DNA of 21,051 bases, taken from positions 1 through 21,051 of the forward strand of contig CALGOO010000274.1 in NCBI GenBank assembly GCA_937960715.1, in the 5' to 3' direction. Shown here in pieces: positions 1-7,365 of the stretch. The notes under the pieces are model-generated. The model was not told the DNA's origin. It did no database searches and saw only the letters and a program-made list of their open reading frames with translations. Each line of letters starts with the position of its first letter. Position 1 is the stretch's first letter. Position numbers and translations under genes: made by a program. This DNA comes from an uncultured Candidatus Competibacteraceae bacterium (GTDB lineage Bacteria; Pseudomonadota; Gammaproteobacteria; Competibacterales; Competibacteraceae).

Positions 1-4
1 TACG

Positions 5-12
5 CCTCCTCT
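5..12 (-). promoter_or_regulatory. Ribosome binding site of a gene starting just beyond the left edge
   Basis: On the minus strand these bases read AGAGGAGG, a near-perfect anti-16S match. Only four bases remain before the window border, so the start codon it serves would lie one to several bases outside. This suggests that 13-176 is mostly a spacer between the gene at 177-656 and a downstream minus-strand gene. A chance match in GC-rich DNA remains possible. Confidence 0.4.
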
Positions 13-30
13 TCGGCACCCCAACCCCGG

Positions 31-180
31 TTACCCCATAGCGCGATTGCCCTGGCCGGCCAGCCCCCCTTCGCCGAGCGCACCGCCCGCAGCGAGCAGA
101 CCAGCCCCCAAAGTCGACGCATCCAGGTGGTACGGGCCTGAGTCACCATCCCCATTCGCGTGGGGTGCGCGGCGGCTCAC
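31..180 (-). CDS. Possible 49-residue small ORF (doubtful)
   Basis: A GTG codon at 180-178 overlaps the TGA of the preceding gene (179-177) in a GTGA arrangement typical of translational coupling, and the frame runs 49 codons to a TAA at 33-31. The product would be rich in Gly, Ala and Leu in its second half, with no motif I recognise. Against it: the third codon position is not the most GC-rich one, unlike the true genes here. A competing minus-strand frame open from 155 to the left edge has a slightly better codon pattern, but it has no ribosome binding site. Neither is convincing; the stretch may simply be non-coding spacer. Confidence 0.15.
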   Translation of the reverse strand: MSRRAPHANGDGDSGPYHLDASTLGAGLLAAGGALGEGGLAGQGNRAMG

Positions 181-656
181 TCATCACGCTCGTTCGGTGG
201 TCGGGTCGCCCGCAGCAGGCTCAAGCCGCTCTCCACCAGCGATGACCCGGTGCGCACCACTTTCCGGGCGGTTCGGTCCAACAGTTCGGTCGTGGCCAGC
301 GCCGCGATAGCCTCGGCGAACCCCTTGCGCACCTCTTCTCGAAACGCGGGCAGGCTTTCCGCCGCCGCTTCCCGAAACCCCGCCGTCAACTCCGCCCGAA
401 TCTTCGGCAGCAGTTCGGTGACCGCTTCCTCCACCCCGCCGCGCACCTGCGCGCGCAACGGTTCCAACAACTCCCGCCCAGCCACGCCGGCGCCCGCTTT
501 CACTCGAACCTCCAGCGTCTCGGCGAAAGCCGCCAGCCGCGCCTCCAGTCGGGGGCGAGCCCAGCGCTGAAACGCCACCAGTCCCAGCGCCAGCGTACAT
601 AGACTCGACGTCAGCGCCGCGATGACGATCAAAACCAATACCTGCCCACCACTCAT
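177..656 (-). CDS. Small membrane-anchored helical protein, function unknown
   Basis: The 159-residue product begins with one strongly hydrophobic segment (about residues 7-29) followed by a basic stop-transfer patch (RWARPR). The rest, about residues 35-140, is Ala/Glu/Arg/Leu-rich and predicted helical, with a heptad-like pattern suggesting an amphipathic or coiled-coil region. The C-terminus is short and polar. No cysteine motif, nucleotide-binding site or enzyme signature is visible. The chosen ATG at 656 is preceded by AGGAGAGGGG about six bases upstream, which fixes the start well. It is transcribed divergently from the fatty acyl-CoA reductase gene, with 138 bases between the two starts, so both may share control elements. 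I do not recognise the family; a membrane-tethered scaffold is only a guess from composition. Confidence 0.7.
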   Translation of the reverse strand: MSGGQVLVLIVIAALTSSLCTLALGLVAFQRWARPRLEARLAAFAETLEVRVKAGAGVAGRELLEPLRAQVRGGVEEAVTELLPKIRAELTAGFREAAAESLPAFREEVRKGFAEAIAALATTELLDRTARKVVRTGSSLVESGLSLLRATRPPNERDE

Positions 657-741
657 AGGTCACCCCTCTCCTCGCGTTCCCTAAAACATAGCATCCCGTA
701 ACCAGCCGGATTCGAAAACCAGGATTTTCAAGTCGGCAAAT

Positions 742-758
742 TCTATAATTCATATAGA
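742..758 (+). promoter_or_regulatory. Putative -10 box inside an inverted repeat upstream of the acyl-CoA reductase
   Basis: The sequence TCTATA-ATTCA-TATAGA is a perfect inverted repeat with 6-base arms and a 5-base spacer. It contains a consensus TATAAT at 744-749, about 46 bases before the start codon at 795. No good -35 hexamer is seen at 16-18 bases upstream, so the promoter may need an activator or be weak. The overlap of repeat and -10 box would suit a repressor site. The ribosome binding site AAGGAG of the gene is at 779-784. Inferred from sequence only. Confidence 0.4.
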
Positions 759-794
759 GAGCCATCACTAGAAGTATCAAGGAGCCAGAACAAC

Positions 795-2780
795 ATGAAC
801 TACTTCGTTACCGGCGCCTCCGGCTTCATCGGCCGCCGCCTGGTCGAAAAATTGCTGCAACGTCCCGACGCCACGGTTTACTACCTGCTCCTGGAACGCG
901 AATTGCCGCTGGTCGAACAGCTCCACCAGCGCTGGGGAGCCGGCGGCGCCCGCACGATTCCGATCATCGGCGACTTGACTCAACCCCGACTGGGCGTGGC
1001 CGAGGCCGACATCGCCCGGCTCAAGGGCAACGTCCGCCATTTGTTCCACCTGGCGGCGATCTACGATCTCAAGGCCAGCGCGGAAGTTCAGGAAAAGGTC
1101 AATATCCAGGGCACCCGCAACGTGGTCGCCTTCGCCGAGGCCATCGAGACCGGCTGCTTCCACCTGACCAGTTCCATCGCCGCCGCCGGTCTGTACGAAG
1201 GCGTGTTCCGCGAAGACATGTTCGAGGAAGCCGAGGGACTCGACAATCCCTACTACCGCACCAAGCACGAATCGGAGGGCATCGTCCGCCGCGAATGCTC
1301 GCGACCCTGGCGGATCTACCGGCCCGGCGCGGTGGTCGGCGACTCGCGCACCGGTGAAATGGACAAGATCGACGGTCCCTACTACTTCTTCAAGCTGATC
1401 CAGAAGGCGCGCAGACTGCTGCCGCCCTGGATGCCGGTCGTCGGCATCGAGGGCGGCCGGTTGAATCTGGTGCCGGTCAACTTCATCGTCGATGCGATGG
1501 ACCATATCGCCCACCAGGACGGGCTGGATGGCCAGTGTTTCCATCTGGTGGACCCCCACCCGCATCGGGTCGGCGATATCCTCAATCTGTTCGCCCGCGC
1601 CGCGCACGCGCCGGAGATGAGCCTGCGGGTCAACGCCCTGATGTTCGCCTTCGTGCCGCAGATCATCAAGACCGGGCTGGCGCACTTCAAGCCGGCGCGG
1701 CGAATGTGGGACCAAGTTCTCAAGGACCTCGGCATCCCGGCCAGCGCGATCGGCCTGATCAACTACCCCACCCGCTTCGACTGCCGCGAGACGCTCAAGG
1801 CGCTCAAGGGCACCGACATCGCCGTGCCGCCGCTGGAAACCTATGCCTGGAAGCTGTGGGACTACTGGGAACGCCATCTCGATCCCGAGCTGTTCGTCGA
1901 CCGCAGCCTGACCGGCGCGGTCAAGGACAAGGTGGTGCTGATCACCGGCGCCTCGTCCGGCATCGGCAAGGCCGCCGCCCTCAAGATCGCCGAGGCCGGA
2001 GCCAAAACGATCCTCGTCGCCCGCACCGAGGAGAAGCTGCTGGAAACCCAGCGGGAAATCGAGGCGCGCGGCGGTCAGGCGTTCATCCACACCGCCGACG
2101 TCGCCGACATCGCCTCCTGCGACGCGCTGATTCAACAGGTGCTGGCCGACCACGGCGGCGTCGATATCCTGATCAACAACGCCGGTCGCTCCATCCGTCG
2201 GGCGATCGAGAACTCGCTGGACCGCTTCCACGACTACGAACGCACCATGCAGCTCAACTACTTCGGCGCGCTGCGGCTGATCATGGGCTTCATCCCCAGC
2301 ATGTTGAAGAAAAAGCGCGGCCACGTCATCAACATCTCGTCCATCGGCGTCCTCAGCAATGCGCCGCGCTTCTCGGCCTACGTCGCCTCCAAGGCGGCGC
2401 TGGACGCGTTCTCGCGCTGCGCGGTCGCCGAGTTTTCCGACAGCGGCATCGACTTCACCACCATCAACATGCCGTTGGTGCGCACCGAGATGATCGCGCC
2501 CACCAAGATCTATCAGCACGTTCCCACCCTCAGCCCGGAAGAGGCGGCCGACATGATCGTGCAAGCCATCATTTACAAGCCGGAGCGCATCGCCACCCGG
2601 GTCGGCATCTTCGCCCAGGTGCTGCACGCCGTGGCGCCCAAACTGTACGCCGTGATCATGAACACCGCGTTCCGGCTATTCCCCGAATCGTCCGCCGCCA
2701 AGGGACAGCAAGTCGACGCCAACGAGCCTTCGCTGGAGCAGATCTCCTTCGCCCAGTTGACCCGAGGCATTTACTGGTGA
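795..2780 (+). CDS. Two-domain fatty acyl-CoA reductase (alcohol-forming, Marinobacter type)
   Basis: The 661-residue protein fuses two short-chain dehydrogenase/reductase domains. The N-terminal extended SDR has the nucleotide-binding TGASGFIG at 6-13, Ser126/127 and a YxxxK pair at Tyr153/Lys157. The C-terminal classical SDR has TGASSGIG at 384-391, NNAG at 461-464, Ser515/516 and Tyr529/Lys533. Length, domain order and the last residues (RGIYW) match, from memory, the Marinobacter fatty acyl-CoA reductase Maqu_2507, which takes acyl-CoA to fatty alcohol with NADPH. The C-terminal half resembles Acinetobacter Acr1, which makes the aldehyde; the N-terminal half is thought to complete the reduction to alcohol. 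Such alcohols feed wax ester synthesis, but no wax ester synthase is in the window. The ATG at 795 follows AAGGAG by ten bases. Family assignment is firm; substrate chain length is unknown. Confidence 0.92.
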   Translation: MNYFVTGASGFIGRRLVEKLLQRPDATVYYLLLERELPLVEQLHQRWGAGGARTIPIIGDLTQPRLGVAEADIARLKGNVRHLFHLAAIYDLKASAEVQEKVNIQGTRNVVAFAEAIETGCFHLTSSIAAAGLYEGVFREDMFEEAEGLDNPYYRTKHESEGIVRRECSRPWRIYRPGAVVGDSRTGEMDKIDGPYYFFKLIQKARRLLPPWMPVVGIEGGRLNLVPVNFIVDAMDHIAHQDGLDGQCFHLVDPHPHRVGDILNLFARAAHAPEMSLRVNALMFAFVPQIIKTGLAHFKPARRMWDQVLKDLGIPASAIGLINYPTRFDCRETLKALKGTDIAVPPLETYAWKLWDYWERHLDPELFVDRSLTGAVKDKVVLITGASSGIGKAAALKIAEAGAKTILVARTEEKLLETQREIEARGGQAFIHTADVADIASCDALIQQVLADHGGVDILINNAGRSIRRAIENSLDRFHDYERTMQLNYFGALRLIMGFIPSMLKKKRGHVINISSIGVLSNAPRFSAYVASKAALDAFSRCAVAEFSDSGIDFTTINMPLVRTEMIAPTKIYQHVPTLSPEEAADMIVQAIIYKPERIATRVGIFAQVLHAVAPKLYAVIMNTAFRLFPESSAAKGQQVDANEPSLEQISFAQLTRGIYW

Positions 2781-2871
2781 CCGCCATGAATCGTCTCCAC
2801 CTCTGACGAATTGGCGGAGCGCCTTTCGCAACCGGCGCGTCGAAGACCGGGACTGAGCGCTCCCGCCGCCT

Positions 2872-2891
2872 TTCGGGGTTCCGCCCCCGAA
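2872..2891 (+). terminator. Hairpin between acyl-CoA reductase and peroxiredoxin genes
   Basis: A perfect 7-base stem, TTCGGGG pairing with CCCCGAA, encloses a 6-base loop about 90 bases after the reductase stop. There is no clear T-run after it, so it could be a weak terminator, an mRNA 3' end stabiliser, or chance in GC-rich DNA. If it terminates, the peroxiredoxin gene has its own promoter. Confidence 0.3.
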
Positions 2892-2961
2892 TCCGACTTC
2901 TCCGCGCCGCGACCGGAGAGTTGTAGGCATCCTTGCCAACCACCCGAGAGAGAACAGAACG

Positions 2962-3426
2962 ATGAAACTGAAAATTGGCGATCCAGCTCCCATGTTCACC
3001 GCCACCGCCACCGATGGCCGCGTCATCAAGCTGTCCGATTATCTAGGCAGGAAGCTGGTGCTGTACTTCTATCCGATGGACGACACCCCGGGCTGCACCA
3101 AGCAGGCTTGTTCCCTGCGCGACCACAACGGCGAAATCCGCGACCGGGGCGCGGCCGTGATTGGCGTTTCCACCCAGGACGCCGAATCCCATCAGCGCTT
3201 CACCGCCAAGCACCAGCTCAATTTTCCCCTGCTGGCCGACACCGACGGCGCCATCGGCAAGGCCTACGGCGCCATCGGCGGCGGCGGCATGATCGGGGCG
3301 GCCATCAACCTGCTGGGCATGGCCAGCCGCATCACCTTCATCATCGACGAGAGTGGGCGCATCGCTCACATCATCGACAAACCCGACTGCGCCAACCACG
3401 CCGAGGAAGTACTGAACCTGTTGTAG
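2962..3426 (+). CDS. Thioredoxin-dependent peroxiredoxin, Bcp/PrxQ type
   Basis: The 154-residue cytosolic protein has the AhpC/TSA thioredoxin fold signature. Its active-site stretch DDTPGCTKQAC carries the peroxidatic Cys45 and a second cysteine five residues on (Cys50), the arrangement of Bcp/PrxQ enzymes that form an intramolecular disulfide and are reduced by thioredoxin. The expected role is reduction of hydrogen peroxide and organic or lipid hydroperoxides. One oddity is a glycine-rich hydrophobic stretch (about 108-121, including GGGGMIGAAI) where relatives usually have a short basic loop before the strand ending in FIID. The start is supported by a GAGAGAG purine run about ten bases upstream. 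It lies 181 bases after the acyl-CoA reductase in the same direction, so co-transcription is possible but not shown. Confidence 0.92.
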   Translation: MKLKIGDPAPMFTATATDGRVIKLSDYLGRKLVLYFYPMDDTPGCTKQACSLRDHNGEIRDRGAAVIGVSTQDAESHQRFTAKHQLNFPLLADTDGAIGKAYGAIGGGGMIGAAINLLGMASRITFIIDESGRIAHIIDKPDCANHAEEVLNLL

Positions 3427-3615
3427 GCATCCACCGACATCGGGGCGGCGCGCGCCGATCGGGCGCAAATTTCAGATTGTCTGTTCCTGGTCGCCGATCA
3501 CATAATCACGCTACCGCCGGAGCAAACCACCGCGTCGTTTCTCCGCGCCAACCCGTGGCCCAGAACCACCCCAATCACCCTCATGCCCATCCAGAGTGTT
3601 GCCGAGGAGAACCGC

Positions 3616-3762
3616 ATGCCCGGGCGATATGCTCGCACCGTCCGCCGTCACGCCGGCCGGATTCGCTCCCGCGCCATCCATCGTTCATGGCCCAGCGTGG
3701 CCGCCAACCCATGGCGGGGCGCCACCGTTCCCGCCGCCTGTCCACGGGAGACGCCCGCATGA
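3616..3762 (+). CDS. Possible 48-residue leader peptide overlapping the PP2C start
   Basis: In the 332-base gap after the peroxiredoxin, an ATG at 3616 is preceded by GAGGAG (3604-3609) at an ideal six-base spacing. The frame runs 48 codons and its TGA (3760-3762) overlaps the phosphatase ATG (3759-3761) as ATGA, the usual sign of translational coupling. The predicted peptide is rich in Arg, Ala and Pro with three Trp and no recognisable motif, a composition that also arises by chance in GC-rich DNA. It could be a coupling leader, a small basic protein, or an artefact. The rest of the gap (3427-3603) holds only a GC-rich self-complementary patch near 3440-3459. Confidence 0.3.
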   Translation: MPGRYARTVRRHAGRIRSRAIHRSWPSVAANPWRGATVPAACPRETPA

Positions 3763-4583
3763 CGCGCCACTCATCAAACCGTACCCATTCCTGGGATCGG
3801 GGCGCCGCCAGCGAGTTAGGCGCCCGCCACGAACAGCAGGATCGCTGGGGCATCTTCCAGTCGCCCGACCAGGAGGGCCTGCTGGCCATCCTGGCCGACG
3901 GGATGGGGGGGCACCTCGACGGGGCGCTGGGCGCGCAACTCGTGGTCGATGAAGCTCGCAAATTCTTCCAGGACCCTGCGGCGCCGCTGCGCGCCGACCC
4001 GCTCGCCGCGCTCGAGCAGTTGTGCCAGCGGATGCACGAGACCATCAACAGTCGGTCGGAAACCGCCCGCAGCACCGTCGTCATCGCGTGGCTTGAAGCC
4101 GACCAGGCGTATTGGCTCAACATCGGCGACAGCCGCCTCTATCATTTCCGCGCCGGGGAACGCCTGATGCGCACGCGCGATCACTCGGCCGTGCAACTGC
4201 TGATGGATTTGGGCGAAATCGACGAATCCGAGATGGCCACCCATCCAGCCCAAAACCGACTGTACCGCTGCCTGGGCGGTGAGGATCCTCCCAAGCCCGA
4301 CCTGGGCCATCTGGCGATCCAGGCGGGCGATTTATTGGCGCTGTGCTCGGATGGCGTCTGGGAACACACGACCGAGCCCGAGATCTGGGACGCCGCGCAC
4401 GCCAACGACCCGACCGCCGCCGCTCAACTCCTGACCGCGCAGGCCGCGCGGCGCGGGGGAGCGACCGCCGACAACGCCACCTTGATTCTGTTGCGCGCCG
4501 ACGCCGTCGAGGATCAACAGACCCCTTGGCTGCAGCGGCTGGTCGGAGGGTTTGCGTCGCTACTCAATCCCGATCGCCGCTAG
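3759..4583 (+). CDS. PP2C-family Ser/Thr protein phosphatase
   Basis: The 274-residue cytosolic protein carries the PPM/PP2C metal-site motifs in order: HEQQD with Asp28, DGMGGH at 47-52, GDSRLY at 124-129, SDGVW at 197-201 with Asp198, and DN at 238-239. The family uses two Mn/Mg ions to hydrolyse phosphoserine and phosphothreonine. It lacks any membrane segment or extra domain. The open frame extends far upstream, but earlier ATGs fall in non-conserved Arg-rich sequence. The ATG at 3759 follows a GGGAG and sits a sensible distance before the first motif, so it is preferred. The kinase gene begins 60 bases downstream in the same direction, and bacterial PP2Cs are often encoded next to the kinase they oppose. 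It most likely dephosphorylates that kinase and its substrates. Confidence 0.92.
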   Translation: MTRHSSNRTHSWDRGAASELGARHEQQDRWGIFQSPDQEGLLAILADGMGGHLDGALGAQLVVDEARKFFQDPAAPLRADPLAALEQLCQRMHETINSRSETARSTVVIAWLEADQAYWLNIGDSRLYHFRAGERLMRTRDHSAVQLLMDLGEIDESEMATHPAQNRLYRCLGGEDPPKPDLGHLAIQAGDLLALCSDGVWEHTTEPEIWDAAHANDPTAAAQLLTAQAARRGGATADNATLILLRADAVEDQQTPWLQRLVGGFASLLNPDRR

Positions 4584-4643
4584 TCGCCCTGGATTTCGCC
4601 ATGTTCGGCCCACGTCTCGTCCACTCACCGTAAGGGAAGCCCG

Positions 4644-7262
4644 ATGACCGACGAAACCAACGCGCTACCCACGGGCTACAACTTGCACCGCTACCAGATC
4701 GAGGGCGTTCTGGGCGCCGGCGGTTTTGGCATCACTTACAAGGCGATCCACGAAGCGCTCGAGAACGAAGTCGCCATCAAGGAGTATTTCCCCGCCGAGT
4801 GGGCCTATCGCGATCACAACGGCATCACGGTCCGCCCCAATGCCCAGGGCCAGATTCCGGCCCGGGACAGTGAACCGCCCTGCTACGAATGGGGCCTGCA
4901 ACGCTTCCTGGACGAGGCCAAGATCCTGGTGCAGGTGAATCATCCCGGCGTGGTTCGGGTGCGGGACTACTTTACCGCCAATGGCACCGCCTACATCGTG
5001 ATGGAATACGAAGAGGGCGAATCGCTCAGCGCCACCTTGCAGCGGGGCGGCATCCTGCCCGAACCGGAGCTGCGCCGCATCCTGAACGACGTGATGCCGG
5101 CCCTGGAAGCCGTCCATGCCCAAGGCTACCTGCACCGGGACATCAAGCCCAGCAATCTCTACATTCGCGCCAGCAGCGGCCGAGTCATCCTGATCGACTT
5201 CGGCGCCGCCCGCCAAGCCTTGGGTCGGCGCACTCGCAGCGTCACCAGCGTGGTCACTCCTGGCTATTCCCCCATCGAGCAGTACGTCACGGTCGGCGAG
5301 GACTATGGCCCCTGGACCGACATCTACGCCATTGGCGCGGTGTTGTATCGCTGCATCACCGGCACGCCGCCGATCGAGGCGCCTGGCCGGGTGCTCAAGG
5401 ATCCGGTGCAGCCCGCCATCGAAGTCGGCGCCGGGTTGTACTCGCAGGGCTTGCTGCGCGTGGTCGACCAGGCCATCGCCGTCCGGCCCGAGGAGCGATT
5501 TCAAACCATGGTCGCGATGCGGGAAGCCCTGCAGGCCGCCGACCGGGTCGACAGCCGGGCGGATTTCTCCCAAGTCCCACCACTGGCCGCCGATTTGCTG
5601 GAGCAAACGCCCACGCCTTCCCCACGCGGCGCCTGGCCCGAAAGCGACGCGCGGCGCCCCTCGACGCCACAGTCCAGAACCAGGGAATGGCCGGCCGCTC
5701 CATCGCGCCCTTCCCAGCGCATCGCCGGACAACTTCCCGCGGCGGGCGCGAGCCAACCCAGGCGGGTGTTCGATCCCCACGAACCGCGCGACGCGCTCCA
5801 ATCGCTCGGTCTCGTCTCGCGCTCGACCCCTCTCGACGATGCCGACGGCGGTTCCCTGCCGCTCCTGGAAAACATCTGGGAACATCTCGACGACCTGACG
5901 CCGCCACCGCCGCCCGCCCCGGAAAAAGCCACGCCCAGCGCCGAAGCGCCGTCCGCCACGGCCGAAACCTCGGAATCCCTGCTCAAGCGCTCGCCCCAAT
6001 CGGCGCTGGAACATCTCAGGAAAGTGTCCACCGTCCGGCGGGACGGGGCGCTGAGCGCCCGCTCCACGCTGGCGACATCCCAACCGCCCCCTCCTCCGGT
6101 AACCGATCTTGAAGCGTCGGGCCGGCCGGCCATCGTCGAATCGCCACCCGTCCAATGGATGCGCATCCTGGTTACGGTCTTCGCGATCGCGGGGTTGTCG
6201 GGCGCTGGGCTGCTCGCCTATCAGTATTACGATACCCTGCGGGAGCAGCGCCAGCAGGAAGCAACGGCGCTGCAAAAGCGCCAGCAAGAGGAGGAAGCAG
6301 CGCGCCTGGCCCAGGAAGCTGCCCAAAGCCGCGAGGTGGAAATCGCTCGCCATCTTGACCAGGCCCGCAATGCCATCACCCTCAAAAACTGGACACTGGC
6401 CGCCAACTCCCTAGAACGGGCGGCGGCTCTCGATCCCAGCCACTCGGCGCTGGCCGCCGTCCGGGCCGAACTGGCCACCGCCGAACGGCCCAACACCCTC
6501 AAGACCCGGACCGAAAACACCATCGGTCTCGAACTGAACTGGATCGAGGGAGGCTGCTTCACCATGGGCAGTCCCCCTGCCGAACGGGATCGCGGCCGCG
6601 ATGAAACCCCTCACGAGGTTTGCGTCAAGGGCTTCTGGATGGGCAAGAACGAGATCAGCAACCGTCAATTCCGTCGTTTCCGATCGGCCCACAACAGCGG
6701 TTCCTTCCAGGGACGTTCCTTGAACAACGACGCCCAGCCCGCCGTCAACCTAACCTGGGACGACGCGCGGGCCTTCGCCGAATGGCTGTCCTGGGAAGCC
6801 GGCTCTGGCCAGCGTTTCCGGCTGCCCACCGAAGCCGAGTGGGAGTACGCCGCCCGGGCCGGCGCGACGACTCGGTACCCCTGGGGCAACGATATCGATC
6901 CCCGCCAAGCCAACTTCTCCGACCGCAACGACCCAACCGGCGCGTCCATGGGCAACCTGGACGACGGCCACGCGGTCACCGCGCCCGTCGGCAGCTATCT
7001 ACCTAACGTCCTGGATCTGCGCGACATGATCGGCAACGTCTGGGAATGGACCTGCTCGGACTACAATCCAACCTACAACGGCGATGAACAGCATTGTTCG
7101 ACCCTGCGGCCCAACGAAGGGCAACGGGTCGTGCGCGGGGGTTCGTGGAACAACGGCGCCGGCGATCTGCGCGTGGCCAAGCGCCTGGCGCGCAAGCCCG
7201 ACTATCGCGATGCGATGACCGGATTTCGCGTCCTTCTGGAAGAACCGGGCGCGACCCTTTGA
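4644..7262 (+). CDS. Transmembrane Ser/Thr protein kinase with C-terminal SUMF1-like domain
   Basis: The 872-residue protein has a Hanks-type kinase domain at about 15-300: glycine loop GAGGFG at 24-29, catalytic lysine in VAIK (Lys46), HRDIKPSN at 164-171, DFG at 185-187 and activation-segment end near 204-214. A Pro/Ser/Arg-rich linker (about 310-500) follows, then one membrane segment (about 508-528), a Gln/Glu/Ala coiled coil (530-570), a short TPR-like helix pair (570-615) and a formylglycine-generating-enzyme/SUMF1 fold (625-865) with IGNVWEW at 796-802, RGGSW at 831-835 and GFRV at 860-863. The copper-binding cysteine pair that true FGEs have after RGGS is absent (WNNGAGDLRV instead), so this part is probably a binding or sensing module. 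With the kinase inside, it would face the periplasm. AAGGGAAG precedes the ATG. Its likely partner is the PP2C upstream. Confidence 0.95.
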   Translation: MTDETNALPTGYNLHRYQIEGVLGAGGFGITYKAIHEALENEVAIKEYFPAEWAYRDHNGITVRPNAQGQIPARDSEPPCYEWGLQRFLDEAKILVQVNHPGVVRVRDYFTANGTAYIVMEYEEGESLSATLQRGGILPEPELRRILNDVMPALEAVHAQGYLHRDIKPSNLYIRASSGRVILIDFGAARQALGRRTRSVTSVVTPGYSPIEQYVTVGEDYGPWTDIYAIGAVLYRCITGTPPIEAPGRVLKDPVQPAIEVGAGLYSQGLLRVVDQAIAVRPEERFQTMVAMREALQAADRVDSRADFSQVPPLAADLLEQTPTPSPRGAWPESDARRPSTPQSRTREWPAAPSRPSQRIAGQLPAAGASQPRRVFDPHEPRDALQSLGLVSRSTPLDDADGGSLPLLENIWEHLDDLTPPPPPAPEKATPSAEAPSATAETSESLLKRSPQSALEHLRKVSTVRRDGALSARSTLATSQPPPPPVTDLEASGRPAIVESPPVQWMRILVTVFAIAGLSGAGLLAYQYYDTLREQRQQEATALQKRQQEEEAARLAQEAAQSREVEIARHLDQARNAITLKNWTLAANSLERAAALDPSHSALAAVRAELATAERPNTLKTRTENTIGLELNWIEGGCFTMGSPPAERDRGRDETPHEVCVKGFWMGKNEISNRQFRRFRSAHNSGSFQGRSLNNDAQPAVNLTWDDARAFAEWLSWEAGSGQRFRLPTEAEWEYAARAGATTRYPWGNDIDPRQANFSDRNDPTGASMGNLDDGHAVTAPVGSYLPNVLDLRDMIGNVWEWTCSDYNPTYNGDEQHCSTLRPNEGQRVVRGGSWNNGAGDLRVAKRLARKPDYRDAMTGFRVLLEEPGATL

Positions 7263-7318
7263 GGCCACAGGTCTCTCGTGCTTCAACGGGTGGATGCGGC
7301 GCGCTCATCCATTCCCCA

Positions 7319-7350
7319 TTCGTCCATTCGTCCAGGGTTTCGTCCAGGGT
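7319..7350. repeat. Short tandem repeat in the gap between two convergent genes
   Basis: The 12-base unit TTCGTCCAGGGT occurs twice in direct succession (7327-7338 and 7339-7350) and is preceded by a partial copy TTCGTCCA (7319-7326). It lies in the 103-base gap where the kinase gene and livF end tail to tail. No terminator hairpin is obvious in this gap. It looks like a replication-slippage product; no function is evident. Confidence 0.6.
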
Positions 7351-7365
7351 GAGGCGTTGGGTCGG

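Noticed and set aside
625..865. Reading the SUMF1-like region as an active sulfatase-maturing enzyme (residue numbers of the kinase protein)
   Set aside because: The cysteine pair needed for formylglycine formation is absent after RGGSW, and no sulfatase gene is present nearby.
777..2627. Open frame of 616 codons antisense to the acyl-CoA reductase
   Set aside because: It mirrors the codon pattern of a clearly recognisable SDR fusion on the other strand; the product is a low-complexity Asp/Gly/Val/Arg sequence with no motif.
3440..3459. GC-rich self-complementary patch after the peroxiredoxin as a terminator
   Set aside because: Arms are mostly alternating GC that can pair in several registers, and no T-run follows; not reliable enough to list.
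2811..3758. Upstream extension of the phosphatase frame through the peroxiredoxin gene
   Set aside because: The 316 extra codons overlap the well-supported peroxiredoxin in another frame and give an Arg/His-rich, motif-free sequence.
4665..6353. Open frame of 562 codons antisense to the kinase
   Set aside because: Shadow of the kinase gene in GC-rich DNA; Gly/Arg-rich product and no ribosome binding site or family resemblance.
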